Program-made: the position numbers and the translations under genes
The notes under the pieces: model-generated
What the model was told of the DNA's origin: nothing
The model's input: the letters and a program-made list of their open reading frames with translations, nothing else
Databases searched by the model: none
Origin: Venturia oleaginea
Taxonomy: Eukaryota; Ascomycota; Dothideomycetes; Venturiales; Venturiaceae
Assembly: GCA_013176395.1 (NCBI GenBank)
Contig: JABMLP010000002.1
Coordinates: forward strand, 186,001 to 250,000
DNA: 64,000 nucleotides
Direction of reading: 5' to 3'
Shown: one piece after another, positions 18,498-30,889 of the stretch
Layout of the letters: every line of letters starts with the position of its first letter
Position numbering within the stretch: the stretch's first letter is position 1

Positions 18498-19976
18498 ATG
18501 GCGCCGTTCCGCTACAGTGGCGACACGCCTATGACCCAGCTCCGAGAGGCTATTGAAGCTGCAGAGACTCCAGAGGACTTCACCGAGTTGAACCTCCAGG
18601 CTCCAGAATACAATGCCGATAAGGCTACCCGCATCGCTCACAGCAGGAAGGAAGACACCGACGACCTGATACTTGTAGTACCCCGGGCGGACGCGACTAC
18701 GGGTTGGCTAGCAAGCGAAGCAACGATTGCGGCTGCTATTAATGACGACCAGTTGAAGCCACAGATGGTTAAAGAAATTCTTCGATGGATACATAGCAGC
18801 AATATCAAACAACAGCAGCTAGAGATCTGCCTAGACCTGACGGATAGGTTAGCAGCGAAAGGAGGAGAACTCCTAAAGGCAAGAGATGCTACGATCGAAA
18901 GCAAGTCTTATGAGCTCCGCTTACAGACGGCTATGCTTAACACTGCGGAGGAAGCACTAGCAAAAGAAAAGGAAGCTTGTGCGGCGATATTCGACAAGTA
19001 TGAAGCTCTTAATATCAAATACAATGCGACCCGACAGAGTTTGCGACAGAACCTCATATCGGGTGACGACTTGTCCGGATTTGGTTCTCGATCGGAAGGC
19101 GGCTTTTCGAAGATCAAACTTCCACACCCTGACCTATTGACCGACAAATACACTCCCACGGAGTACAAGCATTGGCGCAATGCAATGGGAAACAAACTGA
19201 AGGCAGAGGGCTACGACGACGAGATGTCTGTTGCCTACTTTATGAACCTTGTAAAGGGACCTAATGCAAAAGACGCCCTACTACTCATCAATGCGGCCGA
19301 CTGTACAATGGACAAGGTATGGAAGGTTACCACTGAGCGATTTGCAGACCCGTTTGAGAAGCAGAAAGCAAAGAAGGCGTACAAGTCGCTGACTATGAAG
19401 CCCTACACCGACTTCCTGAACTTCAAGAATCAATTTGAGACCCTTGCGATGCAGTGCAAGGTAGACAAGGACGATTGGAAGGAGGATATCCACGAGAAGC
19501 TGTATACCCGCCTCAAGGAAGGTACAGCAGGAGAAGCCGGCGACCCAGATCTGACCTACGAGAAGCTGTGCTTTAAGGCATCCAACCTTTCCCGAACCTA
19601 CATCCAGACACAAGAAGAGCGCAAGGCTCTCGACGCTGCAACTACGGCCAAGAAGAACAGCAATTCGAACGGCAACCGACAGAACTCCTCGAACAACACC
19701 GGTGCAGGTACGAGCACGCCTCAAGGGCAGTCCAGCGGTGGTGGAAACAACGGATTAGGTGGAGGTCGACGGGAGCGAGACCCCGAGAAAGCACGTGCAG
19801 CATTCAATCGCTACAAGGACGTAGGATTAAACATTGATCAGGCGGTCCAGTTGGCTCAGGAGCGCAAGTGTTTCAAGTGTAAGAAGGAGGGACATTACAT
19901 GAAGGACTGCCCAGAGGCCTCCATCTCCGTAATGGATGGCGCTGGCGGGATTGAGTCAGAACACCCAAAAGCATAG
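18498..19976 (+). CDS. Gypsy family 2 gag (capsid/nucleocapsid), 492 aa
   Basis: Start chosen at ATG 18498 (GAGATGGCG), the first ATG in the long open frame. The middle has the retrotransposon gag fold region (HWRNAMGNKLKAEGYDD; RFADPFEKQKAKKAYKSL). A Gln/Asn/Gly-rich linker leads to a single CCHC zinc knuckle near the C-terminus (CFKCKKEGHYMKDC), which binds the element RNA. The frame is intact. It ends 17 bp before the pol ATG (19994), which is in another frame, so pol translation needs reinitiation or another mechanism. Confidence 0.92.
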   Translation: MAPFRYSGDTPMTQLREAIEAAETPEDFTELNLQAPEYNADKATRIAHSRKEDTDDLILVVPRADATTGWLASEATIAAAINDDQLKPQMVKEILRWIHSSNIKQQQLEICLDLTDRLAAKGGELLKARDATIESKSYELRLQTAMLNTAEEALAKEKEACAAIFDKYEALNIKYNATRQSLRQNLISGDDLSGFGSRSEGGFSKIKLPHPDLLTDKYTPTEYKHWRNAMGNKLKAEGYDDEMSVAYFMNLVKGPNAKDALLLINAADCTMDKVWKVTTERFADPFEKQKAKKAYKSLTMKPYTDFLNFKNQFETLAMQCKVDKDDWKEDIHEKLYTRLKEGTAGEAGDPDLTYEKLCFKASNLSRTYIQTQEERKALDAATTAKKNSNSNGNRQNSSNNTGAGTSTPQGQSSGGGNNGLGGGRRERDPEKARAAFNRYKDVGLNIDQAVQLAQERKCFKCKKEGHYMKDCPEASISVMDGAGGIESEHPKA

Positions 19977-19993
19977 ACCTGGTAAAAGTCACC

Positions 19994-22900
19994 ATGCCAG
20001 GTCCTAGCAATCGAGATCTTTCTTTCCGATATCAGGTGCAAAACTTCAATGTCTCATCTCTTAAGTTGTTCGGCGGCAATGCTTTCACTTTCGATGTTAT
20101 CCTCTACTTCAACGGCATGGGTGTCCGATCCCGAGCTCTTCTTGACACCGGAGCAAACGGTTATGCCTTCATTAACCGACGATGCGCACAGAAGCTGCAA
20201 CACCTACTCCCAAACGTGGATCGACGAGCCCTCGAGACACAAGCTACGGCGACCGGTTACAAAGGAAATCAGGAGGAGGCAATATCGCATGCAACGCTGT
20301 TGCACATGGAAATCGACGGAAGGCAGGAGTACAACGTTCCTTTCCTGGAAGTAACATTAGGACACCACGATGTAATTCTGGGAAGGACATGGATGGCTCA
20401 CAACAAGGTCGTACCGGATCCCGAGATGCAGCGCATTATCTGGAAGGATGGCCGAAAGAGAGAGACACCGATACAGAAGGTAGTGATGGTGGAGGAGGAT
20501 AGGAAAGTGACGGTTAATTCGGAGGCTATCCAGAACAATATCGACAAGAGAGAAAAGAGGATGAGACAGGATGATCTTCGGAGAGCCGGCAACCAGGCTA
20601 AACGGTTTCGGGACAACGCACAGCTGCTCAATCGGCCGAAATCGACCCGACCTCAATCTAACGAACTCGAGCCATCGATAGTAAGAAACGCGGAGTCAAC
20701 GCCACTGGTACGCGAGAATGATACGATCGACACTTCAGAAGAAGACGTCTCTGTAGACTCGGAAAGCAACACTGATAGTAGTTGTTCAGACCTCTCCAAT
20801 TTCGGTAACTACCAAGAAGAAGACCTGCCGGTCAGATATTACCAGACACTGAAATGGGAGCAAGCAAGAGGCTACCGCATCATGGATAAGCAATTAAAGG
20901 CAGCCGGTACAGATATCAACGCCTTGGATTCCGGACACGATAGCTCAAAGATTGCGGGTAAGAAGCTTGACCTCTGTATGATCAACTCTTCAGGTTTCCG
21001 CTTGAACTTAAAAGACAAAGAAGTCACCGCTGGATCCATATCCTTGTATGAAATCGAAAAGAGGATGAGTGAGCTCAGGAAGGAACGAGGAATCGATTCC
21101 ACTGAGGACCACCATGACCGGCTGAAATTCGCCCTAGCAGCACTGCAAGGTGAACTCCCAGAGGACGAATCCCCGGAGATGAGGACAATGATCGAGAAGA
21201 AGCTACCTAATAAGCATATACTATACAAGGACTGCTTCTCAGAAGCAGACTCAAATCGACTGGCAGAACACCGAGAAGGCGTTGACCACGTTATTGTGAG
21301 GAAAGGCTGCGCCCGGTTTCTGTCCACTCTACAATATGTCCTTGGATGAGCTACAGTTTATCAAAGAATGGCTCTTGAAGAACTTGGAATCAGGCTTTAT
21401 TGAGACCAGCTCGTCACCATTTGCATCACCTGTGCTCATTGTCAAGAAGCCCACGCCCGAGGGGGAGAAGCAGAAGTTCCGCTTCTGTATTGATTACCGC
21501 AGACTCAACACGCTCACAAAGAAAGACCGATATCCTATTCCGCTCATCACAGAGACAATGGCTAGATTGTCAAAGGCCAAGATCTTTGCAAAGCTAGATA
21601 TCCGACAAGCTTTCCATCGAATTCGGATGGACCCGGACTCTGAAGACCTCACTACGTTTCGAACTCGCTACGGAAGCTTCAAATGCAAAATCATGATGGA
21701 AGGATTGGTCAATGGACCTGCTACATGGCAGAGATACATGAACACCATCCTGATGGACTACCTCGACGACTTCTGTACCGCTTACCTTGATGACATTTTG
21801 ATCTATTCAGAGGACCCCTTGGAGCATACGGCTCACGTACACAAAGTTCTTGAACGACTACGCGCTGCAGGACTCCAGGCAGATATCAAGAAAAGCGAAT
21901 TCGATGTCACTGAGACAAAGTACCTTGGATTTATCATCAGTACCTCCGGTATACGCGTCGACCCAGACAAGGTAGCCATCGTCAAACACTGGAAGCAACC
22001 ACGAACCGTGAGGCAGACTCAGTCTTTCATCGGCTTCTGTAATTTCTACAGACGCTTCATCCGAAATTTTGGAAGGCTGGCAAAACCACTTATCAGACTA
22101 ACCAGAAAGGATACCCCTTTCGACTTTGATGAAGATTGCATGGAGTCCTTTGAGAAGCTCAAGCATGCATTGACAACAGCTCCGTGCCTAGCCCTCTATG
22201 ACCCGTTCGCCGAAACCCGAATGGAGACCGACGCATCCGATGGAGTAGTAGCAGGCACTCTCTCCCAACTTGGAAAGGATGGCGAATGGCACCCTGTAGC
22301 TTTCTACAGCAAAACAATGGACACTCATGAACTGAATTACGAGATCCATGACAAGGAAATGCTAGCGTTGATCCGAGGCCTGGAGGAGTGGAGTGCACTT
22401 CTTCGAGGAGCCCAATTACAATTTACCGCGATTACCGACCATCGTGCCCTGGAGTACTTTACGACAAAGAGGCTACTAAACCAACGGCAAGCACGTTGGG
22501 CTGATTTGATCTCTGGATACAACTTCAAGATCGTCTACCGGCCAGGCAAAGAAAATATCATTGCCGACGCTCTCTCTCGCAAGACCGATGAACTGAAATC
22601 ACAAAAGGCCAAAGCAAATGCGGCTAGGACTATGCAAATGGTAAAAGATGACCAGATTGGAGTGGAACTCTGCCCTCTGGACCTCGATAGCAACCAGATG
22701 TTGCTGGTGGATCGGTTACTCAAAGCGAACCGGGAATCTAATTCACTTGACGAATGGAGAGTTCTCGCTCAGAAGGATTATACCTATTTGAGGTTGCAGG
22801 ACGGGCTGTTGCTCTACCAAGGAAGATTATTCGTGCCTGAAGACGACAACCTCCGTACTCAACTGCTAAATGAAATTCATGCCTCGCTGCCAGCAGCGCA

Positions 22901-24302
22901 CCCCGGACGAAACAGGACCCGTAAGATCGTCACCCGCAAATTCTACTGGCCTCGTATGAATGGAGACATCGATCGATACGTCGCCGCCTGTCAGTCATGC
23001 AGGAGATCGTCAGTCCCTCGAGATAAGACCCCTGGACTATTGAAGCCTCTCCCCATTCCTGATCGCCCATGGCAGCATGTATCAATGGATTTCATGTCGT
23101 TTAACAAGGACAAGCATGGTTACGACAACGTGTTCGTAGTAGTTGACCGCCTTGGAAAGAGACCTTTCTCGATTCCCTGCCAGAAGACCGTAAAGGCTAA
23201 AGACGCCGCTCGGATGTACTATGAACACATCTATCGTATCTACGGCTTACCCGACACCATTGTGTCCGACCAGGACCCTCGATTTATCTCAGCCTTTTGG
23301 GATGAATTAAGCCTTATTCTCGGAATCAAACTCAGACGAAGTACCGCAGAACACGCGCAGACTGGTGGCCAGACCGAAATTGTCAACCAAGCACTACAGC
23401 AGAAGCTTCGGCACTTCGTGAATCACTACCAGGACAATTGGTCTGAATTGCTACCGGCAATGGATTTCGCAGCAGCATCGTCACCACACGAGTCAACAGG
23501 ACTGTCACCCTCAGAGATCGAAATGGGATTCGTACCGCGGATGCACTACGACTGGGATTCACACACAGAAGGCAACACTGCAACAGAGAGGATGAATCGC
23601 CAAGAAGCACAGCAGTATGCGACACTAATGTATAACGCATGGAAGTTCGCAAAGGAACAACTATTCAAGGCCCAAGCCCGACAATCGACGCAGGCGAACA
23701 AGAAACGACGAGAGGAGGACTTCGGCTTCAATGAGGAGACTGGCATTGGAGATTCAGTATACATTATAAAGAAGGCTTGGATTACTGATCGACCCTGCGA
23801 CAAGCTTGACAATCCTGTAGTAGGCCCATTCCCCATCATTGGAAGGAAGGGACACTCTTGGATTGTCAAGCTACCCTAGAGCTACAAGGTTGGCAACGTG
23901 TTCCACTCAGACCGGCTTCGAAAGGCATCCCTCGAAGGGCTACCAGGGCAGCAGAACGCCAACGATGAGAACGACAGCTATGAGATCCATGGCAACGTGG
24001 AATGGGAAGTTGAACAAATACTCGGTAGCCGTATTCACCGTCGCAAACTCCAATACATGGTATCATGGAAAGGCTGGGACCCAGATAACACTTGGTACGA
24101 CGCGGAGAGTTTCAAGAACTCGCCAAAGCTGCTCCGTCTCTACCACGATGACAACCCAGATACGGACGGACCACCATTGAGACTCGATGAAGGGCAGGAT
24201 GCATTTGACCGCGAGATTGAAGACCTGCCTCATGAGGATGACAACGCTGCAGTTACCAAAGGAAGGATAACGAAAATGCGGAGAAGGATGAACAAGCGCT
24301 AG
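19994..24302 (+). pseudogene. Gypsy family 2 pol: protease, RT, RNase H, integrase, chromodomain; frame change and in-frame TAG
   Basis: The protease (LLDTGANGYAFI) and a long acidic linker are in the frame from 19994 to 21349. The reverse transcriptase continues in the next frame from about 21303 (YNMSLDEL at 21330), so one base must be skipped. RT has the catalytic YLDDILIYSED. RNase H has METDASDG, YEIHDKEMLALI and TDHRALEYF. Integrase has the zinc-finger region (CQSCRRSSVPRDKTPG) and the core (MDFMSF; SDQDPRFIS; GGQTEIVNQ). TAG at 23877-23879 interrupts a conserved stretch (KLP*SYKVGNVFHSDRL); the same frame continues to a chromodomain (WEVEQILGSRIHRRKLQYMV) and stops at 24302. Both lesions could be mutations; recoding is possible but unproven. 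Confidence 0.9.
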
Positions 24303-24418
24303 CCGTGTTGGGAAGATGCATTTAACGGTTTTTGTATTGGGCTTGATGGCGTTCGGATGACAAATTCAGCACGCCAAGATGATACCTTATAGCCCTACTC
24401 GGTATACATTTGGCTCAT

Positions 24419-24433
24419 TGAAGGGGGGGGTGA
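24419..24433 (+). promoter_or_regulatory. Polypurine tract of Gypsy family 2
   Basis: GAAGGGGGGGG lies immediately before the 3' LTR and is followed by TGA. Confidence 0.8.
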
Positions 24434-24613
24434 TGTGACGGCATGGCATGGTGGCCATCTTTGTCACATGACAACGTTTCGCAGCCACACTGTGGCGAGA
24501 GGAACATCAACTCGCGCGCCCCGTAGTTACTTACTCTCTATCTGATATTCTCTCATCACACTGAGTAAATGGAATCTTAGTTCATTCTGTCTGGTTCAAT
24601 GCTCGCCGTGACA
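24434..24613 (+). repeat. 3' LTR of Gypsy family 2 (180 bp)
   Basis: By eye it is identical to the 5' LTR at 17926-18105 over all 180 bases. Confidence 0.95.
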
Positions 24614-25860
24614 ATCTGGATGGTTGAAAGCACCTGATCTGGATCAAAAGGTACGAGACCGGCAGCAGTGAAGCTGCGTTGAATATTGCTTAGTGTGAGG
24701 GCACTAATTCGAGCAATTTTAAAGGCGTGAAGGAACTCAATTTTGTCGATATGATTTATGCCAAACCTCATATATTCCGAGACTTGACGGCCGTAGGTAC
24801 GCTCGAGGACCGAAAAACAACCAATATCGACAGGTTGAAGAAGATGTGATGAATGCGGTGCATACAAAGAGTAATAATCATCCGGTCTGCACAAAATTGA
24901 TCAATTTCTGGCGTTGCGTGGCTGCCGTGGCCGTCCAGAATTAGTAGTCGATAACTACCGACCTTTCTTGCAGCTGTATTTGGCTCGAAACCTCTTTTAA
25001 CCAATGTGATCCAAGCTTGTCATTAGTCCATCCATTTGTACTCAAAGCGATTGTCCAACCAGGCGGTAGATTGTTGTTTGCGAACCAAGATGATACATGT
25101 ACCTTGCCTTTGAAGATCACCATCGGCGGGAGGCTCCAACCCAGCGCATTGCTCGATTCGATTGCCGTATCCCATTCGCGATCGCCAGGCTGTAATTGAG
25201 GAGGTCTGCCACGCCCATCTGAGGCAGTAACTACGCGTGAGGTACTTGCAAGGCCCATTGCAAAGCCAGTTTCGTCGAAGTTGTAGATATCGTTATTGAG
25301 GATGCCGTATTTAGCGATTGTGTTTTGTACAAGCCGAAACCAGGCCCCAATAAGGGCTGGATCTTCGCATCTTCCCCTTTGATTATCGTAGCTGCGTGAA
25401 TATCGCGATTTGAGGCTAGGGCGGCGGTTGATGTATCGCTGAGGCCAATTGACAACGATTTTGCAATCTGAGCCTACACGCTGCTCGAGTACGATTTTTG
25501 CCGCATCGCGTACCCCAGTAACGGTCAATGGATAACCTCTTTCATCCATAGATAGTATCCAATGCTCAACGACCTCCTCTTCCGTATCCGTAAGCTTTTG
25601 GCAATTTGGGCGCGAATCGACGCGTGAAGCGCGTCCGCGAAGGCGGGAGGCAAGGGAAGTAAATGGGACAGAATAGGCATCAGCGGCCTTTCGAATACTT
25701 GGAAAATGGCCTTTCAGATAAGCTTCATGAGCAAGGAGTAGTTGACCCTTTTTCTGGGCCTTTGTATTGACTAGTTGGGGTGGCATTGTGGGTTAATCGA
25801 TGAGGATACGAAAATGTGTACCGCTCGGTGGTGTGTACCCCTCGATCGTGGATTACGTTA

Positions 25861-27401
25861 GAAGCGTTATTTCACACGACTGGGCCAAACTTAATCTCAG
25901 ACACTCATTTGAGTCTTCAACTATAATTGAAATGGTTCTTTTGCGTTGAACCTGTTCGAGCATTACTTGAGATGAACTGGCGGTTGCGGGTCACGCGGGT
26001 GGCAGCAATCAGCACCAGAAATACGTTAGTCCACCGTATATTTTCCTGATCGGCGTTGGAAGAGTCGACAAAATGAAGAAGAGAACTATTTTCCTCGCAT
26101 TTGATCATAGTACTCATACATGGCGATCTCATTATGGTTTGCAGGAGCCACGAACGATTGTGGGTCCTAATAGCCGTTCCACTTGACGTGAGAGCGCTTG
26201 ACTATACACGGGATAGACGATTGCCGAGTTGTTTCGCGGTGCAAAGAGTTCGGGCGGAGGGAGAGATCCGAAAGGCGGTGCTTTGTTAATATGAATGATA
26301 TTGGCGTACTAAAAACGGAGTACCAAGCCTTCGATTGCCTTTACGATTCGCGGGATTTTGTAGAGTGTTGCGGAACGTCCGTAGACTGGATGACCGAGGG
26401 TTGCTCCATCGTTATATTGTGCTAGGGAACCTTTCCTTCAAGGCTCTTTCAAGCGTTGGCACTTTCGATATCGTACTTTCAGGAATTGATCGATGCCTAT
26501 GAATAATTGGGCGTAATCGTGTCGAGTCTCTCTGCAGCCAAGTACATAGCATATGTAGCTGGTTACCTCCATGACGTTCAGGCTGTTGTGAAACGGCATA
26601 GACAAGTGAAACGCATGCGCAAGAGCAGGACGAGATGGCGCACACGAATCGAACAGTCGAGCTTAGAGAAGGGATTCTCGAGATGGTCAACCGAAGTACT
26701 ATGGTACTTGAGACATTCGGTACCTTTCTGCGTGAGTGCTACATGGACATAACCGCACATTAATATAGCACCTGTATGCTATGACGCGCCGCCTTCGATT
26801 GAGTGAGACACAGCGTTTACGTGCATATTATATGTGCTTGCTTCTGCTGAGACACGGCGAGTGAGAGTGAGAGAATGCTTTCGTTGTTTATCGAGAGCTC
26901 TCGCCGTGACAGTGCGAAGGTTTCTGTGCTGAGGTGGAAGGATTGACTGTATCCAATTGAATTGCGCAATGGCCAATGCACAATTGATGCTTCCAGAATG
27001 TGGATGGGCTGGCCGTTTCCGATCCCCTGTAGCCGCCGCCAGGGTGCCCCTAGAAGTACATAGCTGCGGGACAATATCAACCTTTCATGGTAGCCCGATG
27101 TTTTCACGAGTCAAAGGAAGAGCACAAGGTCAAGGCTGTGACAGCCTGTGGGCAGTTGCAGTCCATATAGACTCGCCCACCACCTGGTTATTCGCGACAA
27201 CTGTGACCATCTTTCCACTCCCATTCCACCACCCACTCACGGCTTCCCCTTACTCGCAGGTGCCAACCATTCATTGGCGCTTCTGAGCCCGGGGCATCCA
27301 CCTTTCCAGCCGCGGCTCAGCCGCATCGAGTGAAGTCACCACAACCTCGAGCGCCTCTTCTACTCGACATGAGGCCTGTCTTAATTTCGGTAGGAATCAC
27401 C
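25861..27401. other. Region without a recognised gene between pogo B and the host gene island
   Basis: Short frames on both strands have no recognisable domains or splice structure. The last few hundred bases must include the promoter and leader of the gene starting at 27402. Confidence 0.5.
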
Positions 27402-30400
27402 ATGTCCCGTGCTGAGCATGCAGAGAAATACTCCCAGCAGGACCCCGGCCAGCCAAAGTCGAGGGAGCCGAATAGACGTAAACTCTCGCTTGCCAGCATA
27501 ACCATTCCGAATATCCTGAAAAGAAAGCCATTGCCCGCCAATTCTCCCCTCCTCCCACCAGCGCTGCTCCAGTCATCACTGTCAGAAGAAAAAGTTGTCC
27601 TTATACCGAAGCCATTGGCTCGTCAACAGCGGTCTTTGAATCTCCTCACGCCGATCCCCAGTCCTGGCTCAGGCTCAGTCCAACTCGAACTGCGGGATCT
27701 CGATAGGTAAGAGACGCACTTCAACCCGCCGCAGGCATTCTCCAAACGGGAAATGCTGGGGAACATCATTGCTGATCATTCTCCCCTAGTGACCCTCACG
27801 GCAATACTCCACGTCCAGGACTAACTCCCACTTCGTTGTATTCACAGAAAGACCACTCTTCTGGTGAATTACTCCCCTCTTCGAGATACGAACCGCCGTC
27901 AAGGACACCGTTCAATCGAAACGTTTCGCTGCCCGTGGTGAAATCTGTTCAACCGAGACATGAGCGCAATTTCAGTCTACAATCGGCGAAGCAGTTTCTA
28001 TTCGGCGCGTCAGAAGAGAGCGGCAAGGACAGGCCAACTGGCGCTGCAAACATGACGACCCACGCTCCGCAGCCCCATGGGTTGCGATTGAACATCGACG
28101 ATACCTCGAGAGACTATAATGATGTTGTCACCGAGTATTCGGGCATGCCAAATACACCCAATTCACAACCGCGGAAACTGAGCAGCTTCTTTGGATGGAA
28201 CAAGAAACAGCCCACCTCTGGAGCTGATTCTCCCTCCACGACCCTTTCAAATCAATCATTTTCACAACCTGTGTCGCCATTACCTATGCCTGTGAATGGC
28301 AGTGGTCATGGGCAGAAACTCGCGGCATTGGATATACCGAAAGCAAACGCTGCTGCGACCATGTTTCACTTTCCATCTACGCCTTCCCTACTCACGCCGC
28401 CTCTAACGTCTGATCATATGGCTGATTTGGAGCGCGAACTTCGAGAGATCAGTGCCGAGCTGGCCAATTCGATTAGGCGTGAGATGGAGTTGGAAGATCA
28501 GATCGAGGCATTGCAGGGAGAGGTTCCCACCCCACAAGGACTCGAAGCAGGCAAACGGACGAGCGATTATTACTCGGACTCCGGCGCTGGATCTGTGCGC
28601 TACCCCACTGGCGATAGTGAAGGAAAGATTGAGCGCTTGGAAAGACTTCGGCGCATGGCAGAGCAAGAGAAAGCGTCAATGAAGCATGACATGAGTGAGC
28701 GTTTACAGGATGCTTTGAAGCAAAGGAGAGAAGCAGAAGAGCGGTCACAAACATTGCACGAACGCTTGCAGGCACACGGATCAGGCATTGTGGACGATGA
28801 CAGAGTAAGGGAGCTCGAGAGTACACTCGAGGAAACTCGTCGGAAACTTGCCGAGGAGCGACAATTCCGACAAAACTTCCAGGATTTGGTCGGTGGCATG
28901 CGGTTGGAGATTGAGCAGCATAAGATTGAGAAGGAGAACTTGCGCGATGAGGTCGTGCCACAACTGCGTTCCAGGATATCAGGACTGGAAAGCGAAGCCT
29001 CTGAGACACAGACAAATGCGTACGACCAGACCAAGCTACATCAGGAACTACAAATGCTGAGAAAAGAGAACCAAACTTTGGCAGAGTCGAGGACCATTGC
29101 AGCCGACCAAACAGAATTGGAACAGGAGATACAAACACTGAAGAACGAGAACCAAACTCTCACAACGACCATATCCGATTTAGCACGGTTACAGCAGGAG
29201 ATGCAAGCACTACGGGAAGAGAACCAGACTTTAGTAAAGTCGAAGGCAAACGCACCCGACGTCACGCGGCTGCAACAGGAATTGCAAACTCTGAAGGAAG
29301 AGAATCAGACTCTTATCAGTGCGCGAAGAATGCAAGTTGAGATGCAACAAGGGTCGCGAATAGGCATGATCTCGGAAGGCGATGTGCCTCCAGTACCGCC
29401 ATCACCAGCATTGCCAGGCCTTTCGCGCTCGAAATCGTTTGCTGCCAGGGGAGGTCGATCATCAAGATCCAATTCCAACGCAGGCGAACGTTCATTGACC
29501 CGAGCCGATTCAGTCCGAGTTGGAGGAGCAGCAGCGAATTTCGAGTCTCGTGAAGTCCTCACGCAGAAGGTGAAGGACATGGGAGAGCAGAGAGATGCTC
29601 TGCACAAGACATTGAAGCTGCTGCTCGACAGATACACGCTTCAAGAGAAGGCTCATACCAAGCGTCAACGAAAGCTCGAAAGAGAGCGAGATCGTGCGTT
29701 AATCCTGACGCCTCGACGGACGGCCTTCCACACCGAGGTCAAAATTCTCAAGGACGAAGTTGTTACGTTACGCAAGCGTGTTGAAGACGCTCTGGACTCA
29801 AAATGGCAATATGAGAAGAATCTTGGAGGTCTGAGAATGGATCTTGACCGCGCGGAAGAGGAAACCAGTTCGATGCGAGGACTTCTACAACAAAAAGATC
29901 TGTTTGTGTCATATCGTCCTGGTTCGCAGAACGGACCAACGAGTGAGTTGACATCGACGATGTTACTCGACAAAGCTTATGAAGAGCTAAGAACAACGCA
30001 TGCCCTTTCCATGGCTCATCTGAAAGATATGGAGGCTGATGATAGCTTGCCTGCCAGTGGCGATGCCGGCAAGATCCTCGAGTTGCTAAAACAAAGTATC
30101 TCTGAAGCTGAGGCAGAGCGTGACCGCGCGCAAAGTGCGGCAGAGGAATACAGATCTCAAGCCCGTACGCTTCAAAAATCAGAGCTCGACCATCTTTCCA
30201 AAGAACAAAGCCTTGCTTCCGACTTGTACGCGTCCGCAACTCGCATGGATGAACTTGCCAACCAGGTACAGGACCAGCTTCAATCCAACTCGGGATTAAG
30301 ACAGAGACTTGCTGAGGCCATCGAGAGGGGCGAACGTGAGCAGAAGACCTCTAGTGTCAAGATCACACAGATGCAGTCGAAACTTCGCGAATTGGAAGAC

Positions 30401-30889
30401 AAGTTAGTGGCAGCTCAACAACACTCGGAAGACATGGTTGATGCCCATGAAGATGAGGTGAGAGAAATGGAAGAGACCGCGGGTGCTCAACTACAACGTG
30501 GGAACCCTAACTTCCTGGACGTCATCGCGCCGTCACCTATGCCCACAGTATTTGCGCAGAAGAGTCCACGTCTACATCAAACCACCAGCGGGGTTGGTAT
30601 TTCGATTGTGGAGGCGACGAAGACTGATGCGCTTGAGAAGAGGGTCGATGAGTTGGAGAGGGCGCTGAGTGAGGCTGACAGGGAGATGGGAGAGGTTGTC
30701 ACGAAGATGAATCTGGCGCAGATGGAGGTTGCCGAGTTGCAGTCTGAGAGGTAAGTTGTTGACTTTTGCTTGCTTGTTTCTGACACCTTTTCTAACGTAC
30801 GTAACAGGGATGAAGCTATGATGCGGACGAGACGTCTTCAGGCGGCTGTTGGGCTGGAGAGGGCGGTTGCTAGGCAGTTGATGTCTTGA
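27402..30889 (+). CDS. Large coiled-coil protein, 1115 aa, three exons
   Basis: Exons are 27402-27706, 27790-30750 and 30808-30889; introns are 83 bp (GTAAGA...CCCTAG, branch GCTGATC) and 57 bp (GTAAGT...AACAG, branch CTAAC). The total of 3348 nt is a multiple of three. ATG 27402 was preferred over in-frame ATGs at 27330 and 27369 because of its CACCATGTC context. The N-terminal ~220 residues are Ser/Pro-rich and probably unstructured. Then come long heptad-type helices (LERELREISAELANSIRREM; LQQEMQALREENQTLVKSK), in which one ~30-residue motif with a KENQTL core recurs four times. A Ser/Arg-rich break (SRSKSFAARGGRSSRSNSN) precedes a second coiled-coil block. I do not recognise a named family; similar fungal proteins are often called M-protein or involucrin repeat proteins. 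It is probably a cytoskeletal or scaffold protein. Confidence 0.83.

Larger units (their letters stand above)
17926..24613 (+). mobile_element. Ty3/Gypsy chromodomain retrotransposon, family 2, full length (6688 bp)
   Basis: Two 180 bp LTRs, which appear identical base for base by eye, flank gag and pol genes. ATCTG is duplicated at 17921-17925 and 24614-24618. The polypurine tract and a self-priming type primer site are present. Identical LTRs mean insertion is recent compared with the substitution rate. The coding region nevertheless has one frame change in pol and an in-frame TAG before the chromodomain. It inserted into pogo element B. Confidence 0.95.
17626..25786 (-). pseudogene. Pogo/Fot1-type DDE transposase B, split by Gypsy and frameshifted
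   Basis: The gene starts at ATG 25786 and reads leftward. It has the helix-turn-helix region (FPSIRKAADAYSVPFTSLAS), FDETGFAMG, LLILDGHGSHATPE with an intact-looking DGHGSH, and PHSSHLLQPVDIGCFSVLE. The frame changes near 24985 and again near 24880. At 24614 the Gypsy insertion begins; beyond it the frame continues at 17925 with WQPETPQN and a C-terminal Lys/Arg-rich tail ending near 17626. Joining the halves over the ATCTG duplication keeps the frame. The frameshifts show the gene is now dead. Confidence 0.87.
17352..25858 (-). mobile_element. Fot1/pogo-like DNA transposon B, interrupted by Gypsy family 2
   Basis: The right end reads, inward on the minus strand, ACGTAATCCACGATCGAGG from 25858, flanked by TA (25859-25860). 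A 39 bp inner inverted repeat (ACCACCGAGCGGTACACATT...) occurs at 17352-17390 and 25794-25832 with one mismatch. The outer left end is lost next to a microsatellite. Its transposase is cut by the Gypsy element at 17926-24613, with ATCTG duplicated on both sides. Confidence 0.88.

Noticed and set aside
21303..21338. Programmed +1 frameshift between protease and reverse transcriptase of Gypsy family 2
   Set aside because: Not claimed as fact: no known slippery signal is recognised, and a one-base insertion explains it equally well.
27330..27401. Longer N-terminus for the coiled-coil protein from ATG 27330
   Set aside because: The downstream ATG at 27402 has a better context; the upstream choice cannot be excluded.
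28403..30239. Long antisense frames within the coiled-coil gene (and similar ones within kinesin, NAR1 and LINE genes)
   Set aside because: They mirror biased codon use of the sense gene and show no domains.
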